From: a virus
IMG/VR virus record: IMGVR_UViG_3300043015_001368
Coordinates: 1-30,881 of that record
Strand: one strand, 5' to 3'
Length of the DNA stretch: 30,881 nt
Shown here in pieces: positions 5,880 to 15,524 of the stretch (its first letter is position 1; each line of letters opens with the position of its first letter). The notes beneath the pieces are model-generated. The model searched no databases, was not told the origin of the DNA, and saw nothing but the letters and a program-made list of their open reading frames with translations. The position numbers and the translations under genes were made by a program.

Positions 5880-6694
5880 TGTCAGTTGCATTTAAAGAAG
5901 AAGATCATAGTTACAGTAGTCTCGGAGAAGAAGCTGTAAACTGGACATCTGTAACTTCTTTCATAGGGAAGTTTAAGAAACCATTTAATGCTAATGAAAT
6001 AGCCGGTAAGGTTATCAAAAGCAAAAGATCTAAATGGTATGGTATGACTAAGCAACAAGTACTAGATGCTTGGTCTAATGAAGGTAAACGTGCTGTAGAT
6101 TTAGGAAATTGGTATCATAATCAAAGAGAAGCTGATATACTTTCTTTAGAAACATTCGGAAGGACGGGTAAAGAGTTGCCCGTCTTTTCACCAATTATTA
6201 GAGAAGACGGTGTAAAAATTGCACCAAATCAAAAGCTTACAGAGGGTATCTATCCTGAACACTTTGTGTATCTAAAGTCCGCAGGTTTATGTGGACAGGC
6301 GGATCTTGTAGAAGTAGTAGATGGTACGATAAATATTGTAGACTACAAGACTAACAAAGAAATTAAAATGGAGTCCTACAAAAACTATGAGGGGATTTCA
6401 GAAAAGATGTTTGGTCCGCTATCTCACTTAGATGACTGTAACTATAGTCATTACAATATTCAGATGTCTATATACATGTACATCATGCTTAGACATAATC
6501 CTAAGCTTAAACCGGGTACACTGCAATTACAACACGTTAAGTTTGAACAAGTTGGTGAAGATGAGAATGGATACCCGATTAATGCTTTTGTAAACGGAGA
6601 ACCCGTTGTAGAAGATGTTATAGTCTATAATATGCCGTATCTTAAAGATGAGGTAGTTTCTCTAATTCATTACATAAAAGATAACACACTATGA
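5879..6694 (+). CDS. PD-(D/E)XK nuclease, RecB/Cas4-like
   Basis: This 271-residue protein has the full RecB-family nuclease motif series. GNWYHNQRE near residues 76-84 is the first motif. E127 lies in YPEHFV, D142 in GQADLVEVV, and D155 with K157 in IVDYKTNK form the catalytic core. Q195 in YNIQMSIYMYIM is the usual final Q motif. The start at 5879 was preferred over an upstream in-frame ATG (5819) because it overlaps the previous stop as TAATG and removes 20 residues that merely re-read the upstream gene. Such nucleases occur in crAss-like phages near virion genes, and roles in DNA processing during recombination, repair or packaging are plausible. It overlaps the next gene by four bases. 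Confidence 0.88.
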   Translation: MSVAFKEEDHSYSSLGEEAVNWTSVTSFIGKFKKPFNANEIAGKVIKSKRSKWYGMTKQQVLDAWSNEGKRAVDLGNWYHNQREADILSLETFGRTGKELPVFSPIIREDGVKIAPNQKLTEGIYPEHFVYLKSAGLCGQADLVEVVDGTINIVDYKTNKEIKMESYKNYEGISEKMFGPLSHLDDCNYSHYNIQMSIYMYIMLRHNPKLKPGTLQLQHVKFEQVGEDENGYPINAFVNGEPVVEDVIVYNMPYLKDEVVSLIHYIKDNTL

Positions 6695-6942
6695 CACCAG
6701 TAACACTAAAGAAGATTTACTCATACGTTAAACAGGATAAAAACGATCCGACTATTGTAACGAATAAGTATCATTATGTTGATTGCACTATTGACACAGC
6801 AAGTGTAGAATCTATTATTCAGTATATGGACCCTCAGACCGGAGCATTTGACTCAAACATTACAGAGCTGCATATGAAGTCAGGTGAGATTATTTATGTT
6901 CAGGGTGGTTACACTACTGTTAAAAATATTATAACTGTATGA
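6691..6942 (+). CDS. Hypothetical small protein
   Basis: This 83-residue protein is linked to both neighbours by ATGA-type four-base overlaps, so it is certainly in the operon. It is beta-rich (KYHYVDCTIDTASVESIIQY, SGEIIYVQGGYTTVKNIITV) and has one Cys. The C-terminal half looks like a small beta-barrel or Sm-like fold, but I recognise no family. It lies between the nuclease and the gene before TerL, so a role in DNA processing or packaging is possible by context only. Confidence 0.8.
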   Translation: MTPVTLKKIYSYVKQDKNDPTIVTNKYHYVDCTIDTASVESIIQYMDPQTGAFDSNITELHMKSGEIIYVQGGYTTVKNIITV

Positions 6943-7457
6943 TAATCAGACTCTTTGATGTTCAAAATGGAAAAATAATTCCATCAGAGCACTGCTACAC
7001 AATAACTACACTTAATAAAATTATAGAAGAGTATCCGGAAGATCATCTTTCAATCTTTACGTATTTGTTCTATATGACGTGTCCTAATCCAGATCTAAAT
7101 CCTTTCTTTAATATTCCTGAGACGGAAAAAGAAACGATGATACTGGATGAAATAAACTGCGAGTTTTCTTTAGAAGATGACTTAGTTATAGCGGGATTAA
7201 ACCTATGTAAGAAATTATATGAAACACCAACCTATCGAGCGTATAAAGGTATATCCAGTATGTTGGATAGATTGGCAAAATACATGGAAACTACTCCTAT
7301 TGAACACGGTAGAGATGGTAACATTAACTCTATTGTAAATGCTGCTGCTAAGTTTGAACAAATAAGAAGCTCATTTAAAGGTGCTTACAGTGATCTTGTT
7401 GATGAACAAAAGAGTTCAGTTAGAGGAGGTCAAGGATTAGCTTACGATCAAATGTAA
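6939..7457 (+). CDS. Unknown protein upstream of TerL, candidate small terminase
   Basis: This 172-residue protein has an acidic N-terminal half and a helical, more polar C-terminal half (SSMLDRLAKYMETTPIEHGR, NSIVNAAAKFEQIRSSFKGA) ending in a Gly-rich tail (SSVRGGQGLAYDQM). It overlaps the TerL gene by one base (TAATG). No helix-turn-helix typical of small terminases is obvious, but its position directly before TerL and its helical C-terminus make a packaging accessory or small terminase subunit the most reasonable guess. The call rests on context. Confidence 0.6.
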   Translation: MIIRLFDVQNGKIIPSEHCYTITTLNKIIEEYPEDHLSIFTYLFYMTCPNPDLNPFFNIPETEKETMILDEINCEFSLEDDLVIAGLNLCKKLYETPTYRAYKGISSMLDRLAKYMETTPIEHGRDGNINSIVNAAAKFEQIRSSFKGAYSDLVDEQKSSVRGGQGLAYDQM

Positions 7458-9649
7458 TGGCAGAGCATAAGATTCCTACATATAAAGACGGTGACTGGTC
7501 GTACACAGAATTTGAAACCAGAAAAGACCTAGTAGATTTTTTAACTAAAATCTTTATGGAGCCTGGTGTATATGATCTAGATGAAACTTCTTTGTTGTTT
7601 AATGAGCAAGCTAGGAATTTTGATAAAAATGGTTTTTACTGTGCTGCACCAATTCGTACTAAAGACTTTATGACGTACTGGGAGTACGAAAAAGAAAAGT
7701 GCAGAAACGGTGTAATCTTTCACAGTAACAACAAGATCTTTTATTTAAGTAGAGATTATTACATGTGGTTAAACTTCTTGCCGATCTTTGATAAAGAAGA
7801 AAGGAAGTATGGTTTTGCTAAAGTTAGAGATGCTCAGTATCATATGGCGTTATATGAAACGCTTGCTGAACTAAACTACAAGCATGTAGCAATCTTAAAG
7901 AAACGTCAGATAGCATCTTCTTATTTTCACATGGCAAAGGTTCTTAATCTTTTCTGGTTTGAAGAAGGTTCTATTGCTAAAATTGGTGCATCACTTAAAG
8001 ACTACATAAATGATAAAGGATCTTGGAAATTTCTTGATGAATATCGGAACTTCCTTAACGAACACACTGCTTGGTACAGACCTTGTTCTCCTGATAAAGT
8101 ACTTATTTGGGAACAAAAGATTGAAGTAAGATTAAACAATAGAAAAACTACTAGAGGTCTGAACTCTAAGATACAAGGGATGTCTTTTGAAAAAGATGCT
8201 ACTACTGGTGTAGGTGGTCCTTGTACTATATTTTTTCACGAGGAAGCAGGTATTGCTCCTAAGATGGATAAGACATACGAGTACATCAGACCTGCGATGT
8301 CTTCAGGTATGATGACTACTGGTGTATTTATAGCAGCAGGATCTGTTGGTGATCTTGATCAATGTGGTCCACTTAAACAAATGATGCTTTATCCTGAGAT
8401 TAATGACATCTATGAAGTAGAAACAAACTTATTAGATGCAGATGGTACCTGGGGTAAATCTGGTTTGTTTATTCCTGAGCAGTGGAGTATGCCTCCTTTT
8501 ATTGATGAATGGGGGAACTCTAAGGTTGAGGAAGCTCTTGAAGCTATTAAAGAAGAAAGACTAAAGTGGAAAAAAGATTTAAGTCCTGAACAGTATCAGC
8601 TTCGTATTTCTCAGAAGCCTACTAATATTGCTGAAGCATTTGCTTATAGAAAGGAATCTGTATTTCCTATTAATCTGGTAGCTGCTCAGGCAAAAAAGAT
8701 TGAGGATAAAGAATACTATACAGAGTACATAGATCTTGAAAGAGATGAGACAGATACGGTAATTGCAAAAAGAAGTAATCGTATACCTATTTCAGAATTT
8801 CCTATTAGCAAGAAGACTGAAGATAAAGGAGGAGTGTTGTGTGTTTGGGAAAGACCGGTTCACAACAAACCAGAGTTTGGTTTATACTACGCATCTATTG
8901 ACCCCGTATCAGAAGGTAAAACAACCACCTCAGACTCGCTCTGTAGCATTTTTGTATACAAGAACCCAGTGGAGGTTACCAGAGAGACAGAAAACGGCAT
9001 AGAGAGCTTTATAGAAGGTGATAAGATTGTAGCAGCCTGGTGTGGTAGATATGACAATATTAAGACCACACATGAAATGCTGGAGAATATTATCGAATGG
9101 TATAATGCATGGACCCTTGTAGAAAATAACATTTCGCTTTTTATTCAATACATGATTTCTAAAAGAAAGCAACGATTCCTGGTTCCTAAAAACCAGATCT
9201 TGTTTTTAAAAGATATAGGTAGTAACAAAAGTGTTTACCAAGAATACGGTTGGAAAAACACAGGAACCTTATTTAAAAGTCACCTCATATCATATGCTAT
9301 TGAATTCCTAAGAGAAGAAATAGATGTAGAAAATGAAGTAGATGGTACTGTAATTAAAGCGAAGTACGGAGTAGAAAGAATACCTGATCCGATGCTGCTT
9401 AAAGAGATGTTAGCATATCATCCGGGTGTAAACGTTGACCGTTTAGTTGCGTTTTCAGCTCTTGTAGCTTTTGCTAAAGTTCAACAATCTAATAGAGGTT
9501 ATGCAAAAAGGCAAGAGAAGACCACTGAATCTTTGGAGAAATCAGATAATTTGTATAAATTAAAGATGAGCCCCTTTAGGCACATGGGAGGTAAAACTTC
9601 TCAGCTTTTAGGTGGTTCAAAGAAAAGCGCGTTTAAAAATCTGAAATGA
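7457..9649 (+). CDS. terL: Terminase large subunit (TerL)
   Basis: This 730-residue packaging motor drives ATP-dependent DNA translocation into the prohead and cuts the DNA. The N-terminal ATPase has a degenerate Walker A (LKKRQIASSYFHMAK, residues about 147-161, lacking the classical GxxxxGKS) and Walker B IFFHEEAG (258-265) with its Glu pair. A coupling region reads TGVFIAAGS. The C-terminal RNase H-like nuclease shows the first Asp in YYASIDPVSEG (D482), an acidic residue in TLVENN (E556) and a late Asp in GVNVDRLVAFSALVAF (D661). A basic tail follows. The length fits crAss-like and related phages. The stop overlaps the 38-residue gene. Confidence 0.92.
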   Translation: MAEHKIPTYKDGDWSYTEFETRKDLVDFLTKIFMEPGVYDLDETSLLFNEQARNFDKNGFYCAAPIRTKDFMTYWEYEKEKCRNGVIFHSNNKIFYLSRDYYMWLNFLPIFDKEERKYGFAKVRDAQYHMALYETLAELNYKHVAILKKRQIASSYFHMAKVLNLFWFEEGSIAKIGASLKDYINDKGSWKFLDEYRNFLNEHTAWYRPCSPDKVLIWEQKIEVRLNNRKTTRGLNSKIQGMSFEKDATTGVGGPCTIFFHEEAGIAPKMDKTYEYIRPAMSSGMMTTGVFIAAGSVGDLDQCGPLKQMMLYPEINDIYEVETNLLDADGTWGKSGLFIPEQWSMPPFIDEWGNSKVEEALEAIKEERLKWKKDLSPEQYQLRISQKPTNIAEAFAYRKESVFPINLVAAQAKKIEDKEYYTEYIDLERDETDTVIAKRSNRIPISEFPISKKTEDKGGVLCVWERPVHNKPEFGLYYASIDPVSEGKTTTSDSLCSIFVYKNPVEVTRETENGIESFIEGDKIVAAWCGRYDNIKTTHEMLENIIEWYNAWTLVENNISLFIQYMISKRKQRFLVPKNQILFLKDIGSNKSVYQEYGWKNTGTLFKSHLISYAIEFLREEIDVENEVDGTVIKAKYGVERIPDPMLLKEMLAYHPGVNVDRLVAFSALVAFAKVQQSNRGYAKRQEKTTESLEKSDNLYKLKMSPFRHMGGKTSQLLGGSKKSAFKNLK

Positions 9650-9762
9650 TGTTTGTGTATCAGAACAATACTGGAGGTATTCAGGTATCCTATGATTACC
9701 TGGAAGCTGCGCCTGGAATAATTTTAGCATACTCTGGTATGTCAACTTCAATAAGCTATTGA
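9646..9762 (+). CDS. 38-residue microprotein between TerL and portal
   Basis: An ATG-ATG start overlaps the TerL stop (ATGA), and the frame runs to TGA at 9760-9762, one base before the portal ATG at 9764. The product begins MMFVYQNNTGGIQVSYDYLE and has a hydrophobic end (PGIILAYSG). It fills the TerL-portal gap exactly, with coupling geometry on both sides, which argues for a real gene despite the length. It is too short for a confident fold and its function is unknown. A head-assembly helper or packaging accessory is a guess from position. Confidence 0.6.
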   Translation: MMFVYQNNTGGIQVSYDYLEAAPGIILAYSGMSTSISY

Positions 9763-9763
9763 T

Positions 9764-12511
9764 ATGCAGGTATTTAATGCAATGCAACTAAAGAACGGTG
9801 CGAAAGCAGAGTTCAAAAAGATGGGTAACCTTACCCAACCTATACAGTTTTTACCTAAGAAAGATAAAGACGAAGAGTGGGCAGCATGGAATATTGACTG
9901 GATTGAAACTCAAGGTTTGCGCCAGCTAAGAAGAAACTCTAGAAGACTTCTTAAAAACTATAAACTTGCAAAAGGTATTATCGATAAGACTGACTATATA
10001 GTCGAAGAAGATAATGAATACATGGATTTGGTAGACATCTTAACTCAAGAAGATGAATCCGCATTAGAGATTAAATTCTACCCTATCATTCCTAACGTAA
10101 TTAATGTACTAACTGCTGAATTTGCTAAGCGTTCTAATCGTGTACAGTTCAGAGCAGTAGATGATATATCATATTTGGAAATGCTTGAGCAAAAAAGAGA
10201 GATGATCGAGAAGACACTCCTTGCTGAAGCAGAGATGAAAATGGCAAATAAACTTGCTAATCTTGGTATTGATGTAGAAAGTGAAGAGTATCAGAACGCG
10301 CTTAATCCTGAAAATCTTAAAACTCTTCCTGAAATTGAGGACTTCTTCCGCAAAGACTACAGATCTCTCATTGAAGAGTGGGCAATGCACCAGCTAAAAG
10401 TAGATGAGGAAAGATTTAAACTCCAAGAATTAGAAGAGAGAGCTTTCCGTGATATGCTTATTACAGATAGAGAGTTCTGGCATTTCCGTATGGGTGAAGA
10501 TGATTATGAATTAGAATTGTGGAATCCTGTTCTAACTTTCTACCATAAGTCTCCCGATGTACGATACATTTCTGATAGCAATTATGTAGGTAAGTCAGAT
10601 ATGATGACAGTCGCTGATGTGATTGATAAGTTTGGTTATTTGATGACTGAAGAGCAATTACGTGAGCTAGAGTCTATTTACCCGATTAAGTCAGCTGCAT
10701 ACGCTATTGGTGGTCAACAAAATGATGGTAGTTACTATGATGCTACTCAGTCCCATAAATGGAATACTGAGATGCCATCATTAGGGTACCGTCAATTTAT
10801 GGCAACCAGAGATGCTAATAGTGGACATAACGGAGATGTAGTTAACTGGATTCTCGGAGAGTCTGAAGACTTATTTGAATTTGGTACTACAAACTTAATT
10901 AGAGTTACTACGGTATACTGGAAATCCCAGCGTAAAGTAGGACACCTCTACCGTGTTGATGAGAATGGAAATGTTTACCAGGATATTGTTGATGAATCAT
11001 ACAAGGTGGTAGATAAACCATTGTACAACAATACTTTGATCAAACAAAAAACTAAAGAAACATTAGTATTCGGTGATCATATTGATTGGATCTGGATTAA
11101 TGAAACTTGGGGTGGTATTAAAATCGGACCTAATTATCCTTCTCACTGGGGAATGCCTAGAGAAAAAGATAGCATGAGTCCGATGTACATTGGTATTAAT
11201 GAAAACAAACCAGGTAGACTAAGATTCCAATTTAAAGGTGAAGACAGTCTTTATGGTTGTAAGTTACCGGTTGAAGGTTCTGTTTTCTCAGATAGAAATA
11301 CTAGATCTACATCACTTGTAGATTTGATGAAGCCTTATCAGATTGGATACAACATTGTAAACAATCAGATTGCAGACATTCTTGTAGATGAATTAGGTAC
11401 AATCATTCTCCTAGATCAAAACTCATTACCTCGTCACTCGCTAGGAGAAGACTGGGGTAAGAATAACTTAGCAAAAGCATATGTAGCAATGAAGAATTTC
11501 CAGATGTTACCTCTGGATACTTCTATTACTAACACTGAAAACGCTTTAAACTTCCAGCACTATCAGACACTTAATCTTGAACAAACAAATAGATTGATGT
11601 CTAGAACTCAGCTTGCAAACTACTTCAAGCAGCAAGCAATGGAAACCATTGGTATTACACCTCAGCGTTTAGGGGAAGCAGTTGAACAACCGACCGCTAC
11701 AGGATTACGTATGGCTATCGCTAACTCTTATGCACAGACAGAACAATACTTTATTCAGCATTCAGATTACTTGATGCCGAGAGTACATAAGATGCGTACA
11801 GATATCGCACAATACTACCATAGCACAAATCCTTCTATTCGTCTTCAGTACATGACAACTGTTGATGAAAAGATTAACTTCCAAATGAACGGTACGGATT
11901 TGATGCTAAGAGATATAAATATTTTCTGTACAACTAAGACTAATCAAAGACAGATCTTAGAGCAGCTCAAACAACTTGCAATGACTAACAATACTACAGG
12001 AGCATCTATTTATGATCTGGGTAATATTGTTAAGGCCGATAATATAGCAGAGGTTACCAACATTCTTAAGGATGCTGAAGCTAAGCAAGAAGCATTTAAG
12101 CAGCAAGAAATGCAGCAAATGCAGCAGATGAAAGAGCAAGAGATTCAAGCTAAGCAGCAAGAAGCGCAGATGAAGCTACAGTTCGAACAAGAAGAAAACG
12201 AAAAAGAACGTCAGAAAGACATTACAGTAGCAGAAATCAGAGCAGCTGGTTATGGATCTATGCAGGACATTAATCAGAATCAGCAGTCAGACTTCCAAGA
12301 TTATATGGTAAAGCTTCGTCAGGAAGATAGAATCCAGGAACAACTCAACCTAAAAAAGGAGGACGCTATCAATAAGCGAGCTATGACTAAGGAGCAAATG
12401 CAGATTGAAAGAGAAAAGCTAGCTACTCAAAGAGATGTTGCAAGTAAGAAGCTTGAAATTGCAAAAGAGAACAAGAATAGATATGATAATCCACCTAAGA
12501 AAGATTCTTAA
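9764..12511 (+). CDS. Portal protein
   Basis: At 915 residues this is a large portal, which should form the dodecameric ring at the capsid vertex through which TerL moves DNA. The N-terminal region (FYPIIPNVINVLTAEFAKRS, residues about 105-125) and the PTATGLRMAIANSYAQTEQYF stretch (about 644-665) are typical of phage portals. From about residue 765 the chain becomes a long Gln/Glu/Lys-rich coiled coil (QQEMQQMQQMKEQEIQAKQQ) to near the end, as in the portals of crAss-like phages. It follows TerL and the microprotein. The stop is followed by a 132-bp gap that probably contains a control region. Confidence 0.85.
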   Translation: MQVFNAMQLKNGAKAEFKKMGNLTQPIQFLPKKDKDEEWAAWNIDWIETQGLRQLRRNSRRLLKNYKLAKGIIDKTDYIVEEDNEYMDLVDILTQEDESALEIKFYPIIPNVINVLTAEFAKRSNRVQFRAVDDISYLEMLEQKREMIEKTLLAEAEMKMANKLANLGIDVESEEYQNALNPENLKTLPEIEDFFRKDYRSLIEEWAMHQLKVDEERFKLQELEERAFRDMLITDREFWHFRMGEDDYELELWNPVLTFYHKSPDVRYISDSNYVGKSDMMTVADVIDKFGYLMTEEQLRELESIYPIKSAAYAIGGQQNDGSYYDATQSHKWNTEMPSLGYRQFMATRDANSGHNGDVVNWILGESEDLFEFGTTNLIRVTTVYWKSQRKVGHLYRVDENGNVYQDIVDESYKVVDKPLYNNTLIKQKTKETLVFGDHIDWIWINETWGGIKIGPNYPSHWGMPREKDSMSPMYIGINENKPGRLRFQFKGEDSLYGCKLPVEGSVFSDRNTRSTSLVDLMKPYQIGYNIVNNQIADILVDELGTIILLDQNSLPRHSLGEDWGKNNLAKAYVAMKNFQMLPLDTSITNTENALNFQHYQTLNLEQTNRLMSRTQLANYFKQQAMETIGITPQRLGEAVEQPTATGLRMAIANSYAQTEQYFIQHSDYLMPRVHKMRTDIAQYYHSTNPSIRLQYMTTVDEKINFQMNGTDLMLRDINIFCTTKTNQRQILEQLKQLAMTNNTTGASIYDLGNIVKADNIAEVTNILKDAEAKQEAFKQQEMQQMQQMKEQEIQAKQQEAQMKLQFEQEENEKERQKDITVAEIRAAGYGSMQDINQNQQSDFQDYMVKLRQEDRIQEQLNLKKEDAINKRAMTKEQMQIEREKLATQRDVASKKLEIAKENKNRYDNPPKKDS

Positions 12512-12643
12512 TTACAGAGAGGATTTTATTATAGCTATATACTCCTAAAAACTTTTTTAAAACTAACCAAATAAACAAATTTCTAAAGTTTATTTAGAAA
12601 AGCATTTGTATATTATTAATGAGAAAGACATAAACCAACAGTT
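12512..12643 (+). promoter_or_regulatory. Gap before scaffold/capsid genes, with inverted repeat
   Basis: This AT-rich gap separates the portal from the scaffold and capsid pair. It contains the perfect inverted repeat TTTCTAAA-GTTTA-TTTAGAAA (12580-12600, 8-bp arms), and TAAACCAAC at 12631-12639 just before the ATG at 12644. I expected a strong promoter because the capsid gene looks highly expressed, but found no good TTTG/TAnnTTTG pair. The hairpin is not followed by a T-run, so it is not a clear terminator. Confidence 0.4.
12631..12639 (+). promoter_or_regulatory. AAACCAAC leader motif, copy 2
   Basis: TAAACCAAC lies 4 bases before the scaffold start at 12644. It is the same octamer as at 3659-3666, 15660-15667 and 19851-19858. 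Confidence 0.45.
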
Positions 12644-13879
12644 ATGAGCGAATTAAACCAACAAACAACAGTTAGTGAAGTAGAAGTTGATGATCTTGAT
12701 GCCTTATTTGATGGGGCTCCTGGTGCAGACAGCGTTACTTTACCAACTGAAGAAACTAAAAAACCTAACGTTCTTTCAAATGCGGGCGCAGTAGATATGA
12801 GTTTCCTAGAAGGTGACTCGGAAGAAGCTGCTGAAGAAGAGACAGAAAACTCTACTGAAGATGTTGCTGAAACTAAAGAAGATCCTAATGAGATTCTTGC
12901 AGAGTTAGATGCAACAGATGAAGAAGAGGTAGTTGAAAAGAAGAAAACGGGGAGAGCTAAAAAAGGTGATCCTATTAGCATTTTTAACAAGCTTTTTGAG
13001 GATGAAGTTATCATTCCTTTTGATGATGATAAAGGTCTTGAAGAGTACTCTGTAAATGACTGGAAAGAGCTAATTGAAGCTAACTACGCAGAACGCGAAA
13101 AAAAGCTTCAAGAAGAAGTACCACGTCAGTTCTTTGAAGCGCTTCCTGAAGAACTTCAGTATGCTGCTAAATATGTGATGGACGGTGGTCAAGATCTTAA
13201 AGGTTTGTTCCGTGCATTGTCTTCTGTTGAAGAACAGAGACAACTGGATGTATCAAACGAAAATGATCAAGAAAGAATTGTACGTCAATATTTACAAGCT
13301 ACAGGTTTTGGTAATGATGCAGAAATTGCAGATGAAATCGAAACATGGAAAGATCTAGGTAGACTTGAGCAACAAGCTAAGAAGTGGAAACCTAAGTTGG
13401 ATGCTATGCAAGAAGAAGTGATTGCACAGAGACTTGCAGAACAAGAACAAATGAAGGCACAACAAGAAAAAGCTTCTCAAGATTACATGGACAATGTATA
13501 TACTGCACTGAAAGAAGGCGAGCTTAACGGTGTTAAGTTGGATAAAAAAACACAATCTGCTTTATACGCAGGTTTGGTTCAACCTAACTATAATTCAGTT
13601 CGTGGAGGACAAACTAATCTCCTCGGTCACCTTTTAGAAAAATATCAGTTTGTAGAACCTAACTACACTTTGATTTCTGAAGCGTTGTGGCTGCTATCTG
13701 ATCCGGAAGGTTACCGCGGTAAGATTGCAGAGATTGGTAAAAAAGAAGCAGTTGAGAAAACAGTAAGACAGCTTAAGACAGAGCAGTCTAAACGTTTGAG
13801 CTCTACTGCTCCTGAAGAAAAGGAAACCAAAAAAGGAAGATCGATTCCTAGACAGAATAATATTTTTAAAAGATTTTAA
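12644..13879 (+). CDS. Probable head scaffolding protein
   Basis: This 411-residue protein lies directly before the major capsid gene. The first 110 residues are extremely acidic and low in complexity (GDSEEAAEEETENSTEDVAE). The middle is helical and charged, with a coiled coil near residues 240-285 (RLAEQEQMKAQQEKASQDYM). The C-terminus is short and basic (KKGRSIPRQNNIFKRF). An acidic helical body with a basic capsid-binding tail next to the capsid gene is the usual layout of phage scaffolds. No protease motif is visible in it or its neighbours. The role is inferred from position and composition. Confidence 0.65.
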   Translation: MSELNQQTTVSEVEVDDLDALFDGAPGADSVTLPTEETKKPNVLSNAGAVDMSFLEGDSEEAAEEETENSTEDVAETKEDPNEILAELDATDEEEVVEKKKTGRAKKGDPISIFNKLFEDEVIIPFDDDKGLEEYSVNDWKELIEANYAEREKKLQEEVPRQFFEALPEELQYAAKYVMDGGQDLKGLFRALSSVEEQRQLDVSNENDQERIVRQYLQATGFGNDAEIADEIETWKDLGRLEQQAKKWKPKLDAMQEEVIAQRLAEQEQMKAQQEKASQDYMDNVYTALKEGELNGVKLDKKTQSALYAGLVQPNYNSVRGGQTNLLGHLLEKYQFVEPNYTLISEALWLLSDPEGYRGKIAEIGKKEAVEKTVRQLKTEQSKRLSSTAPEEKETKKGRSIPRQNNIFKRF

Positions 13880-13910
13880 CAACAACTATTAATTTTTAAT
13901 CTCTAAAACA

Positions 13911-15524
13911 ATGGCAACACCTGTTTTAAACAATGGGATTTTCTTGAGAGACACTAGCTACAAAGCTAGCTCTCACGTTGATTCCTATCACCTAGCTAAC
14001 ATGCTTGGTGGAACAGAACCTACTGATATGGGTCCTGTTGATCTTTGGGCAATGGCTCAGAAAGTTGAAATGCCACTATACCAGATGGCATCTTTTGGTG
14101 GTAAAAACACTATCAACGTTGATAACGCTCGTGGTGAGTACAAGTGGCAGGTTCCTGTAGCTCAGGATCTTCCTTACATCTTGGAATCACAAACTGGTTC
14201 TCTCGGTGCTGATGGCGTACCTTTCACCATTAAATTGAACAAGCGTTCTTTTGGTCACGGTGATATCATCACTTATGACAAGTACAACGGTATGGAAATG
14301 TACATCACTTCTGATGACATTCTTCCTGTAACCGATGGTTTTGTTTACACTGTACAGTTGGTTAACAACGACAACAGTGCTCCTATCGATGCTGACACTT
14401 ACTTGAAGGCTGGTACTAAATTGTTCCGTAAAGGTTCTGCTCGTGGTGAATACGGTGAGCGTTTCTCTGACATCGGTGAATTCGGTACTGGATTCCGTGA
14501 GTTCTACAACTTCGTAGGTGGTGCTGAAGCTCACGTACACTACTCTGTTTCTTCTCGTGCAGACATGATGATCAAAGGTGGTATGCGTGCAGATGGTACT
14601 GTACCTGTAACTGAGATCTGGAGAAACTTCGATCAGAACATGGATCCATCTATCACTAGCTTGGAAGACATGGTATCTAGAATGGGTAAAGATGCTGTTA
14701 AGCGTGCATTCGATAACGGTACTCTTTCTCGTACTTTCTTGACATCTATGGAAGCTGCTCACTTGAGCAAAATTGCTAGCGATATCGAAACTTACTTGAT
14801 GTGGGGACAAGGTGGTCGCGTTAAGCAAGACGGACCAGATGATGTACGTCTATCTGTAGGTTTGTGGAAGCAATTGGATAACTCATTCAAGCGCATCTAC
14901 AACAAGTCTGGTTTCTCTCTAGACATGTTCAAAGCAGAATTGTACAACTTCTACCAAGGTCGTGTAGAGTTACAAGGACCAGATCCAAATCGTCAGATTA
15001 TCGTTCAAACTGGTTTGGGTGGTATGAAGATGGTGAACGAAGCTATCAAAGCTGAAGCTAACGCATCAGGTTTGTTGGTTCGCGCTACTGATATTGGTGC
15101 AGTTTCAGGTACTAACATGGACTTGAACTTTGGTTTCGCTTACACTTCTTACGTTATTCCATTCTTGGCAAACGTTAAGTTCGTGTTGAACCCTGCATTT
15201 GATAACTTGCACACTAACGATATTGAGAACCCTCTTATCGATGGTCACCCATTGAGCTCTTACAGCTTTGTAGTATTTGATGTTACTGAAAACGGTAACG
15301 ACAACATCTACTTGTTGAAGTTGAACTGGGATAACCAATTGAAGTGGTTCTACCAAAATGGTACTATGGATTACATGGGACGTACTCAAGGATTCCAGTC
15401 TTCTGGAAACTTTAATGGTTACCGTGTATTCATGTCTCAAACGATGCCAGCTATCTGGGTTAAAGACGCTACTAAAGTGTTGAAGATCGTAATGAGAAAC
15501 CCAATCACTGGTGGATCATTCTAA
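13911..15524 (+). CDS. Major capsid protein
   Basis: This 537-residue protein follows the scaffold and is closed by a strong terminator. Codon use differs plainly from its neighbours: TTG, AAC, TTC, GAC and CGT dominate, whereas TerL and portal use AAT, TTT and AGA, as expected for a very abundant protein. The sequence starts with an extended arm (TPVLNNGIFLRDTSYKASS) and continues through a globular core with many Gly/Asp turns, consistent with an HK97-type shell protein. I see no diagnostic motif. The call rests on order, length and codon bias. Confidence 0.85.
   Translation: MATPVLNNGIFLRDTSYKASSHVDSYHLANMLGGTEPTDMGPVDLWAMAQKVEMPLYQMASFGGKNTINVDNARGEYKWQVPVAQDLPYILESQTGSLGADGVPFTIKLNKRSFGHGDIITYDKYNGMEMYITSDDILPVTDGFVYTVQLVNNDNSAPIDADTYLKAGTKLFRKGSARGEYGERFSDIGEFGTGFREFYNFVGGAEAHVHYSVSSRADMMIKGGMRADGTVPVTEIWRNFDQNMDPSITSLEDMVSRMGKDAVKRAFDNGTLSRTFLTSMEAAHLSKIASDIETYLMWGQGGRVKQDGPDDVRLSVGLWKQLDNSFKRIYNKSGFSLDMFKAELYNFYQGRVELQGPDPNRQIIVQTGLGGMKMVNEAIKAEANASGLLVRATDIGAVSGTNMDLNFGFAYTSYVIPFLANVKFVLNPAFDNLHTNDIENPLIDGHPLSSYSFVVFDVTENGNDNIYLLKLNWDNQLKWFYQNGTMDYMGRTQGFQSSGNFNGYRVFMSQTMPAIWVKDATKVLKIVMRNPITGGSF

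Noticed and set aside
14187-14828. 213-residue minus-strand frame inside the capsid gene
   Set aside because: It is an antisense shadow created by the biased codon use of the capsid gene. Its composition (Ser/Thr/Val/His-rich) is not protein-like, and no control signals precede it.
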